Origin: Taiwanofungus camphoratus
Lineage: Eukaryota > Basidiomycota > Agaricomycetes > Polyporales > Taiwanofungaceae
Reading direction: 5' to 3'
Length of the DNA stretch: 64,000 nt
Assembly (NCBI GenBank): GCA_003999685.1
Contig: CP021223.1
Coordinates: 992,001 to 1,056,000 of the forward strand
The notes beneath the pieces are model-generated. The model saw nothing but the letters and a program-made list of their open reading frames with translations, was not told where the DNA came from and did not search any database. The position numbers and the translations under genes are program-made. Positions within the stretch are counted from its first letter, which is position 1. Each line of letters starts with the position of its first letter. Below are positions 38,004 through 49,576 of the stretch, piece by piece.

Positions 38004-39122
38004 TCTATAGTTTCGACTAAACTTGGTAGGTGAAGTAGTGGGATCCTAGTGAGTCGATGTTCATGCAAGATTTCCGTCGCTTCAGCTGAGCGCGCCAGTT
38101 CCCCACCGATCATATTAGCTTGCGGGGAAGAGACCACATCGGGCAACAACGGCCGGAGTCTCCGCGTGTGACAGAGCGTGATATGTAACATGTGTACTGT
38201 CACAGCTTGAGCAATTTGACATCGAAATTGAAGATATTGGTGTTCATTCGGCAACATAACCTCAGTTCGAGCTTTCGATTGTCTTCACACATATTGACTT
38301 TTTCGAATATCTCGGAATTCTCGGAATCAATCGCTTTGGTCGAAGTGCGGTCAGGGTGATCTTTGCGAGATGAGGATCACTGAACACTGTGAGCGGCGGG
38401 GACCGATTTTAGACCTTTTCATGCCCAAAGAGTTTTTTGGCATAAGATATAGTTGATCAGGGTCGAATGTTGAGATGATATACTGATTGGGCATATTTTG
38501 ACCAGTGAGCCCATAAAAAACGGTCGAAACCCGTCATTTTATAGCTGGATTTGATTTTACTACCTTTGAACCTGCCGTTTGTAGTACCATGATTGCAGTT
38601 TCCAAGTGGAAATATACACCCCAAGTAGAATTTGATTCGGGAAAACTCGAATTCAAAGCTATCGCACCGAGGGACAGGTGGTGAGGGGTGAGAATGGCCA
38701 TAAAGGCGCCATTGCAGCATCGTCACAACATAGTTACAGTTTGCACAGCGGAAGATAAGCGTCGTCGCACACCACTGACATCTGCAGCGTTTCGGGATGC
38801 CTGCCTAGAAAACGAGTAAGGAAAGTACATGGTTGAAACTGATCAATCAGAGACGCAATGGTGCTCTAAAAATACTGCACACATCTTGGTGCATGTATCC
38901 TGTGTAAGGTTTATGCCCCTGTCCTTGCCAGTTACAAGTTGTTATTGTAGGTAGATGAACGAGAAAATGAACATGTCTGCAAGACTGATCTACATATACC
39001 CTTTATGGAATGCACATGATTCGCCGAATTTGACTGCGAAAATCAAAATCAACTTCTCTGCGATGACTACCTCTACAAGTTAGGCATGCCCATTCCCCAG
39101 CTTCCCCCCCTTTTCATGAGCT
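38004..39122. other. divergent intergenic region, SDR and ACR3
   Basis: 1.1 kb between the divergent start codons of the SDR gene and ACR3, with no supportable gene. It must hold the upstream control regions of both. Confidence 0.4.
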
Positions 39123-40616
39123 ATGGCCACGATTTGCGACAACGAAATTAGAGAAATGATATCCACACAGCCCGAAGGATCACGTATTGTGGAAACGCCA
39201 ACTTTGGAAGTAGCAAACACAAGTCTTGCGCAGGATGCACCCAAACGTATGTCTCTGACTTTCGGGAGGGCGTACAAAATTGAAACGAGTTCCACAAAAG
39301 TTCTAATAAAGAAATTGAGTTTGACTGATAAACTTCTCACTCCCGCTATCCTTCTCGCAATGATCGTGGGCGTCATCATCGGGGAGTTTGTTCCCAATGT
39401 CCAGCCCGCCTTCGACACTGCGCGCTTCGCTAGTGTCTCCGTTCGTACGTATCGTCCTGATTCCTTCGCACGTTGCACGCTCACCTCCCTCCAGCCATTG
39501 CAATCGGCCTCATTGTGATGATGTGGCCGATCCTCACGAAAGTGCAATACGAAGCGCTCCCGCGCATTCTCCCCACGCGGACGATGCTCATGCACGTCCT
39601 TCTCTCGCTCTTCCTCAATTGGATCATTGCGCCTCTCGTGATGCTCGCGCTCGCGTGGGCGACACTGCCGGACCTTCCGACGTACCGCACGGGCGTGATT
39701 ATGGTGGGCCTCGCGCGCTGCATCGCAATGGTCATGGTGTGGAACCAGCTCGCGGGAGGCGACATGAATTACTGCGCGGTGCTGGTCGTGCTCAACAGCG
39801 TGCTCCAGATCGTGTTGTACTCGCCGTACGCAGTGCTGTTCGTGAACATCATAGGCGGCGCCAGCCATGCGATACATGTCTCTTATGGAGAGGTTGCCAT
39901 CTCTGTGCTAATCGTACGTCGCAGCTATGTTCACCTGTCCGAGAATACCGACTGTACCTGCGTTAGTATCTTGGCATCCCATTAGCAGCAGGCCTCACAA
40001 CACGCACTCTCCTCCTCCTACTCACCTCTCGTGAATTCTTCACGACGCGGTTCCTGCCTCTGATTTCGCCACTCGGGCCTCTCGGCCTATTGTATACAGT
40101 GGTCGTGCTCTTCGCGTATCAGGGTCACCACATCCTGCACAGCCTCGGGCACGTCTTCCGCGTCATAGTCCCGCTTGTGCTGTACTTCACAATCATGTGG
40201 GCGGGCGCGTTCGCGCTTGTGTGGTGGCTTGGCCGCCGGACGAGGGGACGCGGAGGGGAGTGGGGATACGAGATGGCTGTGGTGCAGAGCTTCACCGCAG
40301 GGAGTAATAACTTTGTAAGTATCAATGCAAATACGAGTACATGAGGGGGAGTTGAACCGTGAGACGACAGGAACTTGCGATTGCGGTGACCATTGCGGTA
40401 TACGGTGTCGGCTCGGACCAGGCACTGGCTGCCACTATTGGACCTCTCGTCGAGGTTCCCGTCCTCCTCACGCTGACGTGGGTTGCCCTGTTCCTTCGCA
40501 GAACATTGAAATGGTCAGGAGATCGGGAGGAAGGTATTGGGGAAGATGTGGAAGCGATGGAAAGTGAAGTCCAAGCGGAGAAAGGCGAAACGGAGCGGGG
40601 CGAGACGAAGATGTAG
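39123..40616 (+). CDS. ACR3: arsenite efflux transporter, ACR3 family
   Basis: Exports arsenite (and in some members antimonite) across the plasma membrane, giving arsenic resistance. Four exons give about 430 residues with ten likely membrane segments. Blocks are [76 protein letters not shown] and [20 protein letters not shown], which contains the Cys essential in this family. Then come [57 protein letters not shown] and [20 protein letters not shown]. The C-terminus is a charged cytosolic tail. No arsenate reductase or arsenite methyltransferase lies beside it in this window. Confidence 0.95.
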
Positions 40617-41134
40617 AGGCGAGAGGGTATGGATGCTGTTAGCCAGAGGATGGTAAATGAGTTACTGCTTGTGCATTCTTATGCTGCATTTGTGACATGG
40701 TCGATAAGAATAGAATGAACGATGCTCAAATTGCCTTCATCTTCTTGTTTTCCGATATTGAAAAGGCCTTGGGACCGGTTCTGATCATCTACGTGTAATC
40801 ATCACATCAATTATAGCCAGCATCAAGGTGGATCATATTCCCGAAACCTGTGTCGTGATTTTGTCAGTACGGCTTGATCCGGAAATTGTTCCCAACATTT
40901 GTTACATGTCATGACAGATTTGGTGAGACCAAACTTGTTGAAACTTGGTATAGTGAGGACATATATTTCGATCCGTATGGCGACCCTGTAGCTCAAACTG
41001 AAGTTGGGACACCTTTGGCACAAGGCAGTGAATGGACGATAACCTCGTAAAGAGCAGGTTTCCGGAGGGCACCACAGAAAGATGACACATAGAAATCAGA
41101 AAGTACGACAGACAGCATTGAGATGGCATTTTCT
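40617..41134. other. intergenic between convergent ACR3 and MTQ1
   Basis: About 520 bp of 3-prime flanks, nothing else recognised. Confidence 0.4.
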
Positions 41135-42148
41135 TCATGTAGGTCGTGCTACGACCACTCGTTCTTTGTCCCATGGGTCCTTCCATATGTCTATATTCCG
41201 CATCCCGGTCTTCTGCTCCATTATCGACGCGACATCACTTGCCTGGCCTTCGCCCACTTCGAGTGCAACGATGCCATCGTCGCTCAACAGCTTCATATTG
41301 GCACTTCCCAGAAGCTCTGCGATAGACCAATAAAATGAGAGCCCACGACCGTCATGCGAAGTCGACTCCGGGTCGTCAAGAAGTGCCCGAGGGTCTTCAT
41401 ACTCCTTGACAGACGCGGGGAGGCTGTCATACTCCCTCTTCGGAATGTATGGCGGGTTGGAGGTGATGACGTCGAATGGCGGATGCAAGCGCGCGGAGAT
41501 CACGAATGCGGGGTCACGAATATTCGCCAAGAGGGGTGTGAAGGTGTTGCGGTCCCACTTCTTCTGTTCCGCCGGCGGCACAGGGCTGTCCTCAGGGACC
41601 GAGATATCGCAGAGTGCTGCATTGTCCTTGGCAAGCGTGATCGCGTCTTCAGAAATGTCAACTCCATAGGCATGCACCGAGCCGGCAGGCCAGAGACTAC
41701 AGAGCAGGAGGGGAATACAGCCTGAGCCCGTACATAGGTCTAGCATAGAGAGCGGCCTCTCGCGGCTCGGTGAGAGCAGCTCCGATAGACGCAGTGTCCA
41801 GTGTTCTGTCTCTGGGCGAGGAATTAGCACAGGTGCGCGTGTGAGGAGATTGAGCGGGCCAAACGGCTGCGTTCCTGGAATGTCGCATGTCCCCAAGATC
41901 ACGCCAGCGTTAGACAAGCAATCCTGGAACCATGTGAGCACCACTCACCCACCGAGGATGTATTGCAGTGGCTCGCCACGGACTCTTCGCGTGAGCATGT
42001 CTTCCAGCGTCGCGCCTGAAGGCACTTGAGAGGAATCTTCCAAAGTTTCTCGCATCCACTTCAGCTCAAGGGCTGCTGCCTGCGACCCCAGTGTGCGTTG
42101 GAGAGCAGTAAACAGCTGTCCAACTGTTCGGGTCGTGGCCCCGGACAT
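41135..42148 (-). CDS. MTQ1: HemK/PrmC-type release factor glutamine methyltransferase
   Basis: Transfers a methyl group from SAM to the Gln of the GGQ motif in a peptide-chain release factor. The PrmC-type N-terminal domain here suggests the mitochondrial factor (Mtq1) rather than cytosolic Mtq2. Two exons give about 310 residues. Exon 1 carries TVGQLFTALQRTLGSQA and GEPLQYILG. Splicing at a GTGGGT donor restores YILGTQPFGPLNLLTRAPVL, then IPRPETEHWTLRL. The SAM site is LDLCTGSGCIPLLLCSL, and the catalytic NPPY motif is in FDVITSNPPYIPKREYDSL. It continues EYEDPRALLDD and GIVALEVGEGQASDVASI, and ends KERVVVARPT. It is divergent from ERT1. Confidence 0.92.
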
Positions 42149-42414
42149 GATAGGGTACTAGTGATGGACTGATAGAAGGGAGCACTGTGCATATGACCCC
42201 GTAAGATCAACAACGTACATGAGAACCGGGCAGGGGTACGTGCCGATGAGTAGTCGAATATTGGTCGTCGAGGCCGGACAGTGCGCCGAGGGCGGGCCGT
42301 TACCCCGGACCCCACATATGGCAATTCGGTGTCCATCAAGCGGTCGGCCGAGGCGCTCTCCCCTTTCGCAGACGCCAGGCTTTGCTTCCTTCAAGTTTCC
42401 ATGTCCACTTCAAA
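42149..42414. promoter_or_regulatory. shared divergent promoter, MTQ1 and ERT1-like gene
   Basis: 266 bp between start codons. No clear TATA box was seen. Confidence 0.5.
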
Positions 42415-45400
42415 ATGCTCTCCCAGTCCCAGCTCGACGACTCGTCCATGTCCTCCACAATGACACAGCCGCCCCCCTTTCACCACCACCCTTCCTCCGC
42501 CTCCACCTCCGACACACCGGGCATCGAGCCCAAGAAAAAGAACGGCACAAAGCGCAGGCGACCCCAGGACGCTACCAGCGACAGCGCCGAGTCGTCCTCC
42601 CAGCCCACACGCACCCGCGAAGGTCCCAAGAAGAAGAAGGCCAACCGCGCCTGTTTTCATTGCCAGAAGGCACACCTCACCTGCGACGATTGTGAGTGTT
42701 CTTCTAGCCCGTGCTCTGCGGATCGTCCTGTCCCCAAAAAGCTGCGACCTCGAGGGCTAAATTTACCAACCGCTTTCACCATGATGCTGCGGCGTTGCAG
42801 CATGCAACGCATTCCGGCACGTTGTCTGCGTGTGGGCATCAAACGTCCATGTGGTTCTCTCTCCCCGCCCTGCTCATAGTGCGTCAGGTCAGGGTCTTCG
42901 ATCCATCCTGGCACATATACAACACTCAGCTCAGCAGCCGTTGGCGCAAATTCTGCTGATTCACTGTGAGCGCCCTGCGACAGGAGCTGGGGGCGTGTCC
43001 CGGATTGCTACACTTTCAGAGAGCCCCCTGACGCCATCGTTGCACACTTGCACTGTAATGCAACAAGTACGAGCTGAGGTGGCACTCGGATGGATTGCGG
43101 AGGTTTCCCGAGCGTTAGTATCTAGGAATGATCTTACGCCGGTCTGCTGCAGTGCCTTTCATGGCCCCAGACGGAAACAGTGTCCGCCCCGGCGAGAGCA
43201 TGGCAGACTTAGCATGCAGCCTATGGTGCACCAAGCCGACGTCTGTGTGCTTCCCTGCATTTTAGCAGCTCAGTCTTGGCATTGCGACGCAAGGGCAGCT
43301 CTGGCATAGAGTTAGAAGGTACCCCATGGAAGTTTCACCCTGGGCTAGTCCTGAACGAAGACGTGGAGACATTGGGAAGCACCTGACGGAATTACAGCTT
43401 GACGCTTGACGCTGGCTGCTGAGTGTCCGAGTCGTCCAGACTCGCCAAATTTGACCCTGGCTTTTGTTAGGGGTCACTCATCCCATTAACACTTGCAGCC
43501 GCGCCTGGTGAGAACGGTAATACTTTCTCTTTGATATTTTCAACGTCACTCTTACCCATGGGGAGAGTGTGTGTTCGTTTACGAAGATTTTCCTGAGCTT
43601 ACTGTCTCGCGCTTCATGAAAGTCCGCTTCCGAGCGGCGCGCGGTCCCGGTGAATATGGCGCACGCGCTTTTTAGGTGGGATGCGGCTGAGATAGTTGGT
43701 TGTTCCGTCACATCTGTTTCCTTTCTGTCTGCAATGATGCGCGTGGTGACTCTAGCCTGGTTCTCTGAGCTCATGCTTTTTGTTCAAAGCGCGGCCCTGC
43801 CAACGATGCATCAAGCGCGGCATGGCTGCGAACTGTACGGAGGGACACCGCAAAAAAGCCAAGTATCTTCTTGATGAAGAGGAGCTCGGTGGGTCGGTCA
43901 AGGGGAATCACCGCTTCGTAACTTGACTACAATTGCAGAAGCTCTCAAACGCAGTAAATCCGGCGAAAGCTCGTCAAGAAGCACGGAGCCGGCTCTATCG
44001 TCGCAACGTATGCCCTTCGCCCTATCTGACCTCCTTCAACCCCTATTTTAGCTGTGAACGCTCAGCATTGACACTGACATCCCGTTATCAGCCCCACCGG
44101 AGCCGCAGTTTGTACCGCCGGAGCCGATGTTCTCTTCGTATCCGCCCGCATCGGGGTTTGCGCTCGGGTCGGAGGGCGCGAACCTGGAATACAGCATTCT
44201 GTCGGCGATTTTGGGCAACTCGCCCGAGTCGTCTGGCCCCACGGCGACAGCAGGAAGCCCGTCCGGGGCGCACGGGCAGGCTGGAAGCTCGTACGCGGGG
44301 ACCGGGGCGAGCTCTGGTCTAGTGAGCGCGACGTGGCCCACAGAGCCATATGCAGGCGCTGGCACGGGCGGGCAGGTGGGAACGTACGCGGGTGCGGGCG
44401 CGTCGAACTACGAGGAGCAGCAGCAACAGCAACAACAACAGCAGCAGCAGCAGCCGCTGTCGATCCCGCCGTCAGAGACGACGCTGTCGTCGACCGCGCC
44501 AAGTGTGCCTGCACCGGAGTACATGGGCGCAGGGTCGGGGTACGCGGGGCAGGCGGGGGGATTCCAGCCGCAGTCGGGCGCGGGCCCTGCAGGCGTGGCG
44601 GTTCCGCAGACACCGCCTTCGAGGGATTTCCCGTATGCGCAGTACGCGCCGGCGGGGACGCAGGGGCGGTATCCGCCTGGTGCGTACCTGCAGCGGCCGC
44701 GGGGGCTGAGTGCGTCGATACCCGGTGCGATGAGGAGTGTAGTGGTCCCACCGGTTGGGACGTCGATCGCGGAGGGCGGGCAGGGCGTGTACGCCCAGGT
44801 AACCAAGCCATATGACTATACGGAAGGGTATCATTTCTTAATGAAGCACATCCCTAAACGGTGCGTTATCATCCGGTCTTTTGTTTGTATTGTACACGGA
44901 GGCTGATACGTATCCGGTTTGCTGTAGTTTCGAGAAAAACGATATCCTCCGAATAGTCAGAGCGCTTGCCATCTTCCGACCCTCCCTCATCGCTCTACAA
45001 ATGCCGCTCTCGGAAGAAGACGAGGTCTTCGTCGAGAAGTGCTTCCAGCGCTCGCTTATCGTGAGTCTATCTCGTGCTTTCATCGTTTCGTACGACACCC
45101 TCGCCTATCCTCATCTGCACATGATGGTTTGCAATCGTGACCGAGAGCATACTTTTTACCGACTGGAATTGCACGTTGCAGGAGCTAGACAAATTAGTCT
45201 CTTTTAGCGGGACACCGACTGTAGCATGGCGGAGAACGGGCGAGATTTGCCTTGTCGGGCCGGAGTTCTGCATGCTCACGGGCTGGGAGAAGGAAGAGCT
45301 TATTGGAAGGCGAAAATACATCTACGAGGTGCGTCACTTTTCCCTCATTCGCATTCTCACTCTTGTGTTGCTCCCGCCCGTCCCCTATCATTATCGCCAC

Positions 45401-45732
45401 CCCCGTTTATGCTGCCTCATCCGGCCTTATTCACCTGACTCACGGCTCATGGGATTGTTTGTGGAAACGCCAGCTCTTCGAGAACCAGTCCGTGGTAGAA
45501 TACTGGGAGAACTTTGCGAACCACGCGTTTGAGAATACGACGCAATCCGTGTATTCGCACTGTGTCCTCTTGAAGCCGTCTGGCACTCCGGTGCCGTGCA
45601 CGTTTTGCTTCTCTATCCGCAGAGACATCATGGACCTGCCCAGTCTTGTCATCGGTGAGTTCCTTGCTATTTATTTTAGGAGAATATGTCCACCCAATGT
45701 GCTTTGCAGGACAATGGCTACCACTGCTATAA
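42415..45732 (+). CDS. ERT1: Zn2Cys6 regulator with PAS-like domain, ERT1/AcuK-type
   Basis: Fungal transcription factor group that controls gluconeogenesis and growth on non-fermentable carbon. Eight exons give about 565 residues. The basic linker GPKKKKANRACFHCQKAH leads into a zinc cluster with spacing CX2CX6CX5CX2CX8C (CFHC, C before DDS, CQRC, final C before TEGHRKKAKYLL). An intron of 1098 nt (42692-43789) cuts the cluster between the third and fourth Cys. A Gly/Ala/Pro/Gln-rich middle follows, with 12 Gln encoded at 44418-44453. The C-terminus has DYTEGYHFLMKHIPKRFEKN, LAIFRPSLIALQMPLSEEDE, and a PAS-like part SFSGTPTVAWRRTGEICLVG, FCMLTGWEKEELIGRR. It ends DLPSLVIGQWLPLL. The gene starts at MLSQSQL. 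The ATG at 42401 opens a different, short frame. Confidence 0.9.
44418..44453 (+). repeat. CAG/CAA repeat, 12 codons (poly-Gln)
   Basis: Twelve consecutive CAG or CAA codons inside the ERT1-like gene. Mixed codons suggest moderate stability. Confidence 0.9.
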
Positions 45733-46105
45733 GCGCTACCCTCGCGCTGTCACTCTTGGGACCCATGTTCATTATGTATAACGCTATCCCGCTGTCGACT
45801 TGTCGCCCACTTCTACACATTCACTCTCGCACGCGTAGCCTAATATTGTTAATTGCATGGTTGTATAGTAGGTTTAGCATTGGGAGGCTTGTGTTGCAAT
45901 CCGGACTTGCCTCGCGGACAAAGATATTTGATTGTACAACAGCTCAGACAGCTTGTGTGAACCAGTTCGAACCAGTCCATTAGATTGTGATCCCAGCCAG
46001 CACGAACTTGCGTAGTAGTCCAATTTTATTAAGCTAGGTACAATTCCTTCGCTAGACATCAAGCCAACGTCGTCCGGCATCGCACTTCCTCTCAGCATCA
46101 ACACC
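45733..46105. other. intergenic between convergent ERT1 and PRA1 genes
   Basis: About 370 bp of 3-prime flanks with nothing else recognised. Confidence 0.4.
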
Positions 46106-46918
46106 TCACACAGCGTCCACAGAGGTATATTCGCTTTCGATGCCGCGCTCCATTATCGCTGCATGCCCGAGGATGAGGACCGCCGACGCGCCGACGAGCC
46201 AGAAGAACGTGCCGAGGGGCGACGAGACCCAGAGCAGTGGAATACCGATGACGAAGAGTCCTGTGTAAAGGGACTTCTGTGTCACAACGTGCTCACCGAC
46301 TTGCATCGGGTCTGGTGCTGTGATCCCAGGGTTCATTATGCCGACAATAAGAACGAAGGACAGACAATGGACGCACCCCACTTGTTGATTGCTATGAAGC
46401 CGCCGATGAGGAGGCCCAGTGAAATGAGGAGTAGGGGATTGGTGATGCTGTAATCCAGTTAATCATGAGGTCAGTTCCAGACGAGAACAAAGGTTCCACC
46501 AGCCCAACGTACATGGCGTATACCGCCAAAACAGCTACGACAATGCCGTAGTTTCCTGTACATGGGTCATAATTTCAATTACGCAACTATAAGCAGAGAA
46601 CACTGGGCGCACCCGAGAAATATCGTGCATTGTATGTTATGCGCTGTACCACGAGGGTCCTACGTCAGATATTGGGCGTTTACTCCGAGTGCAGCGGCAG
46701 ACGTACCGTGGTCGCCTCATTCAAGTCGTTGGGACGTGAGAGACGGTGGTGGTCAAAGAACTCGCTTAGTGGGCGGAGTGCGCTCAGACGAGTCTCCTGC
46801 ACAGGAGATATGGTCGAAGTTGAATTTTCAATTTGTTCAAGCAAGTGCACGTAAGACTCACCCGGAATGATTTGACGCTTTCGCCTAAGCGCATCACTGC
46901 CTCCAACGCGCCAGACAT
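46106..46918 (-). CDS. PRA1: PRA1 family prenylated Rab acceptor
   Basis: Membrane protein of the Golgi/ER that binds prenylated Rab GTPases and helps vesicle traffic. Six exons give about 180 residues, normal for the family. Blocks are MSGALEAVMRLGESVKSFR, ETRLSALRPLSEFFDHHRLS, RPNDLNEATTRITYNARYFS, GNYGIVVAVLAVYA, TNPLLLISLGLLIGGFIAIN, PDPMQVGEHVVTQKSLYTGL, VIGIPLLWVSSPLGTFFWLV and GASAVLILGHAAIMERGIES. The two hydrophobic double-span segments typical of PRA1 are clear. The start at 46918 is set by the SEFFDHHRLSRP region splicing to MSGALEAV. Confidence 0.9.
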
Positions 46919-47229
46919 GTTGATCAGGTATTGGGTGATTTAAGTAATGTACAAGGACAAGTACTGTGATCTAATGAGAGTTGCAAAAGAACTCGTAATG
47001 GTAGCGAAAAGAAGATATACGTGTGAGTTGCCCTCTGCAGGCTCAGGGCATCACCGCGGCTATGCGGACGCAGCCAACACGCAGCCTTTTGTCTCTTTTC
47101 CTTCACTGTCCGCTGCGGACACTGCGTTCGACCTCAAACCTGCTCATTACGGCTATAGCCCATCCATTGTCCATTTGCTGAATATCGAGTGTCGTGAAAA
47201 TGATTCGCAGGAACCCCACTCTCATCGCC
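46919..47229. promoter_or_regulatory. divergent upstream region, PRA1 and small ORF
   Basis: About 310 bp between the PRA1 start and the small plus-strand ORF. No core element identified. Confidence 0.3.
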
Positions 47230-47448
47230 ATGAGTGATGTAGATGTGCAGCAGGTACGCGATGCAGTCGCGAAACGTAGAGCAGAGGCGGCGAAGGCGGA
47301 AGTCGAGAACGCAAAGCAGCTCACAATGACGGCGCAAACGAAGACCACTGCTTCTACCTCGGCTCAATCCCAGCCTTTTGTTGCAGCGGAAGACGCGAAA
47401 CGGAAGAGGGAGGCTATGACTCGGGATGAACGACTGGGATTACGTTGA
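47230..47448 (+). CDS. small hypothetical protein, Ala/Lys-rich helix
   Basis: Unrecognised. The frame encodes MSDVDVQQVRDAVAKRRAEA, continues AAKAEVENAKQLTMTAQTK, then EDAKRKREAMTRDERLG, and stops after 72 residues. The regular spacing of Ala, Lys, Arg and Glu predicts a helical or coiled-coil protein. Near the end another frame reads DWDYVELKSF up to a GTGAGT donor (47463), so the gene may actually splice onward, and the stop given is the simplest reading. It lies divergent from PRA1. Coding status is moderate. Confidence 0.45.
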   Translation: MSDVDVQQVRDAVAKRRAEAAKAEVENAKQLTMTAQTKTTASTSAQSQPFVAAEDAKRKREAMTRDERLGLR

Positions 47449-47861
47449 ACTCAAAAGTTTTCGGTGAGTCGGCTTGCACTAGTGTATCTTCGTCGAATAT
47501 GTCAATATGTTATCTGAATTCAATCGGTTGGCAGCGTCGGCCACAGAAAGGAGAACAGATAGCATTTGGCAATTTCTCTTTGTATCTTATACAATGATTG
47601 ATGAAGCTTACACGGTGGAGGCGATACTTACTTCTACAGCGCCACCCGCCATGTAGTCTGAAATGTGTATTGCGGTTCCCTACAGCAATCCCATATCTGC
47701 TTTGACTGCTGAAAGATCTCTTCGAAAGGGTTTATGCACGATAAAGGACAAAGCGCGGCATGAACGTGTCCAGGATGTTGTGGCCTGAGGAACAAGCACA
47801 CTGTGTTGGACCTATAAAGATAGTTCCCGTAACCGAACTCTTTTTCCATCTTCACGACTCC
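47449..47861. other. intergenic upstream of F-box gene
   Basis: About 410 bp with no independent gene. An in-frame ATG at 47760 would extend the F-box protein by 34 residues but is judged leader. Confidence 0.35.
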
Positions 47862-49152
47862 ATGAACTCTACCGCAGAACTTGACCATTGTCCTCAGTTG
47901 CCACTGGAGTTGAGTGACCATGTCATCGATTGTCTTCATGGCGACCACCAGGCCCTGTCCACTTGCAGTCTTGTATGCCGAGGATGGCTTCCAAGAGCAC
48001 AATATCACCTGTTTGAACGCGTCTCTCTCTCTCCATACAATTGGCAAGCCTTTGAGAAACTGATGATCTCGTCTCCCCATATTGGTGTCTTGGTTCGCAA
48101 TCTCGATATCTCACACAAATTCACATATCATGGCGGGGCACCCGCTCAAGAAGTTGAGGGGATGACGCGGATGGTGGAAGTCTTCCCGATGATTACCGCC
48201 AGACTTCATGCAGTGACGAGGCTCGACCTGTGTGTCGTAGACATACCAAAGTGGATAGATGTGCTCACTGGCTTGCGCACGGTGAAGGAGCTACGCCTCG
48301 TCCGATGCATTGTTCCGACGCTCACGGAGCTTGCAAAACTGATCTGTGCCTTCCCGCATCTCAAGAAGCTCAAGATTGGGGACCTCTTTGTGGTGGAAGC
48401 ATTTGGTGAAGAGGATAATGAAGAGGAAAACGTCGACATCAGTCCAATCGCTCTCAAGGTGCCATCGATGTTGCGTCCCACTATTGAAGCTCTTCGTTTT
48501 CCGTCTTGTTTCCTATGGCATGATGCGCCATCTATGGGTCTGATGAAGTGGCTACTTTCTGAATCATTGCATACTCATATAGACACCCTTGAAGTTACTG
48601 TGTCTCGACACAGGGACGCGGCACTTCTGCGGGATTTTTCACAAGAGCTCGGGCCAGGATTGAAGCATTTATATTTTAGTCTTCGACCAGACAATTGGCG
48701 GGAAGGTACGTTTGTCGTCACAGTGAATGTGGGCTGCAAATTGATTTGCTTGCTTAGATCTCTCCGAAACACCCATGACCTTAGCCCACTGCACCGGTCT
48801 CCGCACGTTGGGATTTTGGTCGTTGAACTTGCACATCGATCCACCATGTGTTCATCCCCATCTTGCGTGGGTCCCACTTCTTCTGTCACAGTTGAATGCT
48901 CCTCACTTGGAACATGTCCACTTCCGTGTCCGAGCTGGGGGAGCTGGACGCGAGGATTTGGATGCCCTCGATTGGGCACGGGTGGCAGATATCCTTTGCG
49001 GCCGCGCCTTTGTCAATCTGCGTCGAGTCACCTTCGAAATCTTTCGTGGAGAAGGCATTAGATGTGATATCATGCCCCATATTCGTGCTCGGATGCGTGG
49101 CCTTGAGGCGCGGGGGATCGTTCGCTACGCTCATCGGTGGTATGAATTTTGA
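47862..49152 (+). CDS. F-box-like protein of the expanded basidiomycete family
   Basis: F-box proteins couple substrates to SCF ubiquitin ligases through Skp1. Agaricomycetes have large lineage-specific families without known substrates, and this fits one. Two exons give about 412 residues. The N-terminal F-box-like part is QLPLELSDHVIDCLHGDHQA, then STCSLVCRGWLPRAQYHLFE. The rest is leucine-rich repeat-like (VKELRLVRCIVPTLTELAKL, FPHLKKLKIGDLF, LHTHIDTLEVTVSRHRDAAL, LGPGLKHLYFSLRPDNW). After an intron near 48707-48758 it continues DLSETPMTLAHCTGLRTLGF and ends GIVRYAHRWYEF. An upstream in-frame Met exists, and I chose MNSTAELDHCPQLP, immediately before the F-box. Confidence 0.82.
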
Positions 49153-49576
49153 GCCACAATACTCTGAACGGCTTGTCGCTGCTCTGCACTTTGTTTTGTA
49201 GTGCGGTGGATTTCTCTTCTCCTGGCTTCCCAATCAATGCGCTTTTAGTCCTTCCTGACGGCGTGTACCATACATACATGTACTCCATATAAGTCAGTCG
49301 ATCAGACTCGCAGTCTTGTTATCTGAGAGACATTCCAGGATGGCAACAGTGTATGCTGCGTTGTCAAAGTGAAGTGGTGGTAAGCACTGTAGACGCCTCA
49401 ATTGAAGTGAAGAGCGTCTCAATTCTGACTGCCGTCACATGACAAGCAGGACTAGGACTTGACTGAATTGACCACGGCTGCTCTAAGTATAATTCAGTCT
49501 GGGGGGGGCCTCCAGTCCGGACACTATATAACCACTAATTGCGCCGTCCCTGCTCAACCCTTGACCCTTCACTGCC
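49153..49576. other. intergenic, PEX5 promoter
   Basis: About 420 bp without a gene. It includes a run of eight or more G at 49501 and the PEX5 TATA box. Confidence 0.4.
49525..49531 (+). promoter_or_regulatory. TATA box of PEX5
   Basis: TATATAA, 45 bp upstream of the PEX5 start codon in the same orientation. Confidence 0.6.

Noticed and set aside
39080-39877. 265-codon minus-strand frame
   Set aside because: Antisense to ACR3; composition is His/Arg/Glu-rich as expected for the reverse of membrane-segment codons.
25469-40616. Secondary-metabolite gene cluster
   Set aside because: No polyketide synthase, peptide synthetase, terpene cyclase or other core enzyme was found.
44062-44811. 249-codon minus-strand frame
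   Set aside because: Antisense shadow of the low-complexity, GC-rich middle of the ERT1-like gene; the plus frame splices to conserved domains.
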